10,454 nt of DNA from Ectocarpus siliculosus (lineage: Eukaryota; Sar; Phaeophyceae; Ectocarpales; Ectocarpaceae). The notes under the pieces are model-generated. The model searched no databases. It worked only from the letters and a program-made list of their open reading frames with translations, and was not told the origin of the DNA. Position 1 is the stretch's first letter. Every line of letters starts with the position of its first letter. Where the stretch lies: the NCBI GenBank assembly GCA_000310025.1, contig FN649752.1, positions 544,315-554,768 on the forward strand. The letters are read 5' to 3'. Positions 1 to 10,454 of this stretch are shown here, piece after piece. Both the position numbers and the translations under genes were made by a program.

Positions 1-498
1 AGGGCAAACCGACAAAAATAGACACGCGGACGAAAAACGATTTTTCGATGAAGAGGAACAACGGGAAGGAGCGGAGGAAACAGGCAGCGGCGAGAGGCAG
101 GGGGCGACGCAGATAGAAAGGCGGAGAAAAGGGGGTGCGGGCAGCGAGGAAATACGGGGGCGGTCATGTTGAAGGACGACGCACATCGCCGCCATGGGTG
201 GAAATGTCCCCTCACGAAACCTGCTGGTTGCTCTTCCCGCGATCCTTGCACGCTGTCTCTGTCATTGGCGTCCGCTATTGGAGGCTGATAACCACCTTGC
301 CCTTGCGTTGACACATGATGGGGTGTCACGTACTCTCGTTTGCAATCGACCTAAGCGAACACTTTAGCTGACCCGCGCATGATGTTGTACACGATTGTTG
401 CTTTTTACCATGTATGTTGGAATGTTTTGTCTGACACGGGTTGTGTGTCTCATCCTTCACGACTATCCCTTGGTGTCGCCTCGCCTCGCCTCGCTCAG
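1..498 (+). other. Intronic sequence upstream of the first visible CNNM exon
   Basis: No coding exon can be supported here. The CNNM family protein should carry the DUF21 membrane domain and the first half of CBS1 before the first visible exon. I looked in all three + frames for the expected pre-CBS1 segment and did not find it, so those exons probably lie outside the window. The stretch ends in a pyrimidine-rich tract and the acceptor AG at 497-498. The first 180 bases are strongly purine-rich on the + strand and contain a 7-bp inverted repeat at 31-47. Confidence 0.6.
31..47. repeat. Perfect 7-bp inverted repeat
   Basis: CGAAAAA and TTTTTCG flank a 3-nt spacer CGA. It lies in presumed intron sequence, and no function is apparent. 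Confidence 0.8.
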
Positions 499-5987
<5,489 letters not shown>

Positions 5988-6212
5988 ATTCATATGAGAT
6001 TCATCATTTCCGGGAATACGGACACACTGCTGTAGTACCGTGTGCACGTACTTTTATTTTGTTGTTCAGACTGAGTGAATTAGTAGGAAAAAAATACGTG
6101 GATGGGCATGCAATGCTCGCGTTTATCGTCTGGAGATGGCTCGATCGATCGTACGTCAGTGTGATGCATGACGAAGAAGACTCCTATTGTAGCGTTTGTT
6201 CTATGTGGGTAG

Positions 6213-6233
6213 TTTAGGGTTTGGGGTTTAGGG
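6213..6233 (+). repeat. Interstitial telomere-like repeat, three 7-mer units
   Basis: Two perfect TTTAGGG units flank one TTTGGGG unit (A to G at the fourth position), with no spacers, followed by TTATT. TTTAGGG is the plant-type telomere unit; the tract can also be read as imperfect TTAGGG with extra T. It is far too short to be a chromosome end here, since genes flank both sides. Confidence 0.75.
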
Positions 6234-6512
6234 TTATTACTGTCTGCCGTGCTTGTTTTTGATCTTTTGTAAAGAGATTCCGAGGCGCCTACCATAGTCC
6301 AGTCACGATACCAAGCCAAATGGTGAAAAACTGGCGTGGCAGGATGTTTGATTGCTTCCCGACGCTTGGAAGAAAAAACTAGAAAAGAGAGGAAACAGCC
6401 GTAACGGTTGGTCAATTGTCTTTGCCTCTCCGCCGCCCCCTGAGTTGGCTGTGTTGTAGACAAGCCAAGAAGCATGTGCATGCGTATGAACACACCGGCG
6501 AATTACCTGCTG

Positions 6513-6532
6513 CATGCACGCCTACGTGCATG
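6513..6532. repeat. Perfect 8-bp inverted repeat
   Basis: CATGCACG and CGTGCATG are separated by the 4-nt loop CCTA, with a possible G-U extension. There is no U-tract and no adjacent gene end, so its role is unknown. Confidence 0.85.
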
Positions 6533-6668
6533 TTTGTACGTACCTTCACTTACAACATCAGGACGGACCCATATCCCATATCTAGGTAGGAGAAAAAATT
6601 GTTGTTCAATGCTTACAGGTCCCTGTGATTTACCGCTTATTATTGCAGGCTGGTTGCCCGTTCAAAAC

Positions 6669-6686
6669 GCCCGGCCGTTGCCGGGC
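6669..6686. repeat. Perfect 6-bp GC inverted repeat
   Basis: GCCCGG and CCGGGC flank a 6-nt loop CCGTTG. Six GC pairs make a stable short hairpin, but in a GC-rich background it could be chance. Confidence 0.75.
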
Positions 6687-7371
6687 ATTCATCGGGCTCA
6701 CACGACCCCCCCGAGCAATCGGCGCCCTCAAGCGGTCTCTATGATCTTAACCACAGATAGATACTGACTGGCGCTGGGGAGCTCGAACTCTGTCGCCCGG
6801 ATGCCGCAGCGTATCTCGGGTCGGCACTCAAGCCGGGCATGGTTTGCTGGTCCGCCGGCGAGTAATAAGCCTATTGCGGATGAGCTCCACCGTGGTCGGC
6901 GAAGTTCGGGGACCACTCGTCGCCGCGGGCGGCGGCGTCCGCATCATCTACATATCTGTCTCCCACACCATCACGATCGCCGCGCCAGGAAGAACGAGAC
7001 GCACAAGGCGGCGTAGAGGCGTTCGATATTATTTATTGTTGTTGCTCGAGATGCCGCAACTAAAATTAAAAATGTACGAGGAGGGTATATGTGCGCCATG
7101 GCGTGGTTGAGCAGTTTCGGCTGGAGAAGCACGAACAAGGGTTACCTCAGCTAAATAGAGGGACCACGGGATCACCAGTACTATACCCTGCATCTGCAGA
7201 CCTCCCGCTTCACTCAGAATACTACGTGTTCACTGCATGTGGACGATGTATTATTATACCAGACGCCAGGAAAACCACCGTTCAGAGGCGCACAGATGGA
7301 AAATCACAGTCATGACACACCCACGTCTCCGCGCGTCTCGGTATTTGCAGTTTCATCTTTGGTGAGTTGGG

Positions 7372-7390
7372 TGGTGTTGAGTAAACACCA
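7372..7390 (-). promoter_or_regulatory. Candidate 3'-end hairpin of the histone H4 transcript
   Basis: A perfect 7-bp stem lies about 93-111 nt past the H4 stop codon on the - strand: TGGTGTT, loop TACTC, AACACCA as read in the transcript. Replication-dependent histone mRNAs in animals and some green algae end in a stem-loop instead of a poly(A) tail, but their element has a 6-bp stem with a 4-nt U-rich loop and sits closer to the stop. This one differs from that consensus, so its role is only a suggestion. Confidence 0.3.
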
Positions 7391-7482
7391 GGTTGGTTGT
7401 GAGGGGAGCGTCTCGACCAGGACGGTGAGAGCGTTGAACCTCTTGTCTTGCTGAAGCAGGGCAGGATGATGATGGGCTAGCT

Positions 7483-7890
<408 letters not shown>

Positions 7891-7926
7891 TCATGTTCTG
7901 CGACGTCCGGGCACATCATTGCGTGA

Positions 7927-7955
7927 GCGGGAACAAATTGCGCCACGTTGATTGG
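7927..7955 (-). promoter_or_regulatory. Putative H4 promoter motifs: CCAAT box and E2F-like site
   Basis: Read toward H4 on the - strand, a CCAAT pentamer (complement of ATTGG at 7951-7955) is followed by TGGCGC (complement of GCGCCA, about 7940-7945) and TTCCCGC (complement of GCGGGAA at 7927-7933). They lie about 130-160 nt before the ATG. CCAAT boxes and E2F sites are known control elements of S-phase histone genes in other eukaryotes. That they act here is inferred from motif and position only. No TATA box was seen between them and the ATG. Confidence 0.35.
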
Positions 7956-8610
7956 TCGTCTATTCTTGTGTGTAGATTTTGAATTTCTAATCTCGCCGCA
8001 TCCCCGGCCCGGCCTCCGACCTCGTGACTCGTGACTGGTGTCCTTAGGCATCACCGGCCACGCCGCAGGATCAGCATGATGCATACCGATACTAGGCAGT
8101 GTGTGAACATCGCCGTTGCCAGTGTAAAACGTCTGAAATCGGGGTACACCCCCACCTATCGTACCGTCGAATAAGCGGCGCCCTGTAGCCTGTAGCCCTC
8201 TTGCTGCGTATGTATAGTGGCCGCCCTTCCTTCTTGTTCCCTACCGACCTACCCACGTACACATTTTTTTCACTACCTGTATGCCTCTGTGCTGCGAGAG
8301 AGTATTGAGAAAGAAAGCCTCGATCTTATATCCCCCCGTAATTATTCAAACGCCCCAATAGGCAAGCATCACCCAAGGTACGGCGACAGCAGCAGCAGCA
8401 GTATATATACATTGTAGACAAAACACTGCTCTGATGTCCACTCCCGATGCGGCACCACTGGTGGACTACGACCTTACTTTCTGACGTTACGAGATGTTTG
8501 CTGCATTATCAAAGGCTAGTGACATTTCCCACGTTTATGTCCCTTGCTTCCGTCATGTGCTCGGCATCTTGTACAGCCGCCTTCTCTTCCTTGGTCCTGG
8601 TCCGGACGAC
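7956..8610. other. Intergenic region between H4 and the retroelement
   Basis: No gene is recognised. A divergent histone partner gene was looked for on the + strand and not found. The stretch holds the distal H4 upstream sequence, a (CAG)5 tract followed directly by a 10-bp palindrome GTATATATAC, and near 8611 the point where similarity to reverse transcriptase begins. Confidence 0.65.
8387..8410 (+). repeat. (CAG)5 microsatellite abutting a TATATATA palindrome
   Basis: Five CAG units at 8387-8401 overlap by one base the self-complementary decamer at 8401-8410. The AT core could serve as a TATA box, but there is no gene at a suitable distance other than the dead retroelement. Confidence 0.85.
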
Positions 8611-10424
8611 TACTGCTGTACAACCAACTAAATAGGATAGTGGGAGTATTGGAGAAGGAACGTAGCATTAGTGAGGGCCAGGCAGGTTTCCGACAGAAGA
8701 GGGGGTGCGTAGACCACGCACTCACGGTAGGGAGAATCATCCAAGGTAGAAAGAGGGCGGGAAAGCCGACGTACTGCTTCTTCCTGGACGTGAAAAAGGC
8801 ATACGATACCGCACGGAGAAATGGGCTGTGTAAACATTTGTCCAAGTACGAGATCAAGGGGGAAAGGTGTAGAGTGCTGAAGAAGATGACAGAGTGTACG
8901 AAAAGCGCGGTCATGCTAGACAGAGAACTGTCTAAATTCTTTGACATTGAGCAGGGTGTCCCACAAGGTTGTACGCTGTCCCCCAACATTGTTCCAGGTG
9001 TTCATCAACGATGCGTTGGAAGTCGTAGAGGCAGTCCGGAAGGGAGTAAGAGTAGGGGACACGGAAATTTCGGTGCCAGGAATGCTGTTTGCGGATGATT
9101 TTGTTGATATGTCGGACACCCCTGAGGGACTGCAACTACAAATTGACGCGGCGAAGAAGTTTACTGATAAGTGGAGATTGTCTGCCAACGTTAAGAAGAG
9201 TACCGTCATGGTGTGCAACAAGGTCAGGGAGGAACCAGTAAAACAAAGATGGAAGTAAGTGGGGAACCGAGGAGATTGCAGTAGTGGACCAGTACACATA
9301 CCTCGGAGTAGAGATCGCAAAAGACTGCTCGTGGAATGCACACATGTCCAAGGTAGCGGAAAAGGGCAAAGCACGAGCATGGAAGCTGCACCCGATACTC
9401 GCAAACCGGCACCTCGATACACGCATCAAATTGGCGGTTTTGCATAGCGTAGTCGTACCGCCGCTAGAGTACGCCGGAGAAGTATGGGAAGGAAATAAGA
9501 AGGTAGTGAAAGAACTCGAGGCGGCGCAGATGAAAGCAGCGAAAATCATCCTAGGATGCTCCAAGCGCACAAGTGCTGCAACCGTCAGGGCAGAATTTAG
9601 GATCCAATCCCTACGGTCGGGAAGAGACGCAAGGAAGCTGCATGGCAGTATCGCATGTGCGGGATGGGGAGAGGAGAGGTTGCCGATAATAGTATGGGAG
9701 ACGAAGGTGGGCAAACAAAAAGAGGGGTAGACAACCCACGGAATGGGTCAAGGTTGTAGAGGACGTATGGAAGGGGTTAGACATCCACGAAGATGAAACG
9801 CTGGAAACGGAGGGTCTACAGGGGTTCAAGAAGAAGATATATTTTGCTTGTGCCGAGAGAGAATCACAGAATCTAAGGAAAGAAACCGAGGATAAGGAGG
9901 GTCTAAAGTGTACGGAATGTTGAAAGAAGGAATAGGGTTCAAGGATTTCCTACATGGACCAATGGATGCAGGGACAAAGCTTAAGGTCAAATTCAGGACC
10001 GGGGACATAGGCCTTCGAGAACGTCGACGAAGACATAGGACGGCAGACGACGAAGACGACAAGTTCAAATGTGATTGCGGCTTCGAATGCGAAGACCGTG
10101 TTCATGTAGTCGCGGAATGTCCGTGGTACGAAGAGGAGAGGGAGGTGTACATGACTGAGCTGGGAAAAATACAAGGGATGTACAGGGAGATGTTTGAGGC
10201 ATGGAATAGAGAGGAGAGGACGGTAGCTGTACTGGGGAGTAGGAAGTGGTTTGAAAAGGCGGGATATCGTTAGGATAGACAGACTAGGGAAGACATTTTT
10301 GAGCCACCTTTGGCAAAGTAGGAAGGAACGATTGGCCATCGGTGATCGGTCCTGTGGGAACAATGCTCCGTCCTCTCGAGGACGCGTGGTCAATGGTCTA
10401 ACCGCTAAGGCATGCAAAACATAA
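8611..10424 (+). pseudogene. Reverse transcriptase pseudogene of the non-LTR element, at least five frame breaks
   Basis: Segments in order: RT palm and fingers 8611-8984 with FRQKRGCVDH, motif A FFLDVKKAYDT (8778-8810) and motif B GVPQGCTLSP (8955-8984); motif C region to 9255 with LFADDFVDM, its FADD at 9088-9099; thumb from about 9260 to 9727 with YTYLGVEI; a linker to about 9907; and a C-terminal segment with FRTGDIGLRERRRRHR and a Cys/His knuckle, C-x-C-x3-C-x4-H-x4-C, at 10070-10120. A last stretch with LGKTFLSHLWQSRKERLAIG ends at TAA 10422-10424. Breaks: an extra A near 8985; about 4 bases inserted near 9254-9259, giving TAA 9256-9258; an extra A in the A-run 9717-9721; a one-base loss near 9908 with stop TGA 9921-9923 in the old frame; and a shift near 10270 at TAG 10271-10273. 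The catalytic Asp codons of motifs A and C survive, but no continuous product is possible. Confidence 0.93.
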
Positions 10425-10431
10425 GAGTACG
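8611..10431 (+). mobile_element. 5'-truncated non-LTR (LINE-type) retrotransposon relic
   Basis: This is a single degenerate copy that reads across three frames. It begins abruptly inside the reverse transcriptase (around LLYNQLN). The endonuclease and the first RT blocks are missing, as expected for 5' truncation during target-primed reverse transcription. It ends shortly after the last open segment with a C-rich tract. No long terminal repeats, RNase H or integrase are seen. A target-site duplication cannot be checked because the 3' flank lies outside the window. The clade is undetermined. Confidence 0.85.
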
Positions 10432-10454
10432 CCCCCCCCCCCCTCCCCCCCCCC
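10432..10454 (+). repeat. Poly-C tract (C12-T-C10) at the window edge
   Basis: The last 23 bases are cytosine except for one T at 10444. The tract starts 7 bases after the final stop of the retroelement. It may be the simple 3' tail of the element, an unrelated homopolymer, or low-quality sequence at a contig end. Confidence 0.9.

Larger units (their letters stand above)
5988..7482. other. Convergent intergenic region, no gene recognised
   Basis: It lies between the stop codons of the CNNM gene (+) and histone H4 (-), so it must hold both 3' untranslated regions. No AATAAA was seen just after the CNNM stop. Short open frames occur on both strands, including a GC-rich stretch at about 6780-7015 that is open in several frames, but none resembles a known protein. 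It contains a telomere-like triplet (6213-6233) and inverted repeats at 6513-6532, 6669-6686 and 7372-7390. I saw no tRNA A/B-box pair. Confidence 0.7.

Noticed and set aside
6080-6493. A 137-codon open frame on the - strand past the CNNM stop
   Set aside because: It contains the telomere-like repeat in frame and has no recognisable domain.
6669-6686. A GC-rich hairpin as a transcription terminator
   Set aside because: There is no U-tract, and the sequence is eukaryotic, where such terminators are not used for mRNA genes.
7956-8610. A possible divergent histone partner gene (H3, H2A or H2B)
   Set aside because: None of the frames on either strand contains histone-fold residues.
8516-8989. 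A 157-codon open frame on the - strand
   Set aside because: It is the complement of the reverse transcriptase coding segment.
10079-10095. GGCTTCGAATGC resembling a tRNA T-arm
   Set aside because: It encodes part of the Cys/His knuckle of the retroelement, and no other tRNA arms surround it.

Overview
The window is nuclear DNA from a eukaryote. The gene architecture (short exons of 72-165 bp separated by GT-AG introns of 486-755 bp), the moderately GC-rich sequence, an intronless histone H4 and a degenerate non-LTR retrotransposon fit a brown alga of the Ectocarpus type or a related stramenopile. This placement is an inference from gene style, not from a marker gene.

Layout. (1) Positions 1-5987, + strand: the 3' part of a spliced CNNM/cyclin-M (ACDP) type divalent-metal (Mg2+) transport-mediator gene. 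Seven coding exons can be read, at 499-663, 1390-1488, 2199-2312, 2977-3105, 3592-3663, 4419-4539 and 5221-5987. Joined, they give 488 residues: the second half of CBS1, all of CBS2, the acidic linker, the cyclic-nucleotide-binding-homology domain and a disordered tail of about 200 residues. The membrane (DUF21) exons must lie upstream of the window. (2) Positions 5988-7482: a 1.5 kb gap between two convergent genes with no supportable gene. It holds a short telomere-like repeat and several small inverted repeats, one about 90 nt past the H4 stop. (3) Positions 7483-7794, - strand: a complete 103-aa histone H4, with CCAAT-like and E2F-like motifs about 130-160 nt upstream of its ATG. (4) Positions 7960-8610: non-coding, with a (CAG)5 repeat and a TATATATA palindrome. 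(5) From about 8611 to 10424, + strand: a 5'-truncated, frameshifted non-LTR retrotransposon relic holding reverse transcriptase motifs and a C-terminal Cys/His knuckle. A C12-T-C10 tract follows and runs to the window edge.

The parts do not form an operon or pathway. They are a metal-transport gene, a replication-dependent-type histone gene and a dead mobile element that happen to be neighbours. I found no evidence of an undescribed system. The more unusual points are a near-perfect 13-bp hairpin 46 nt before one CNNM splice acceptor, five consecutive phase-0 introns, the H4 downstream hairpin, the interstitial telomere-like repeat and the poly-C end of the retroelement.
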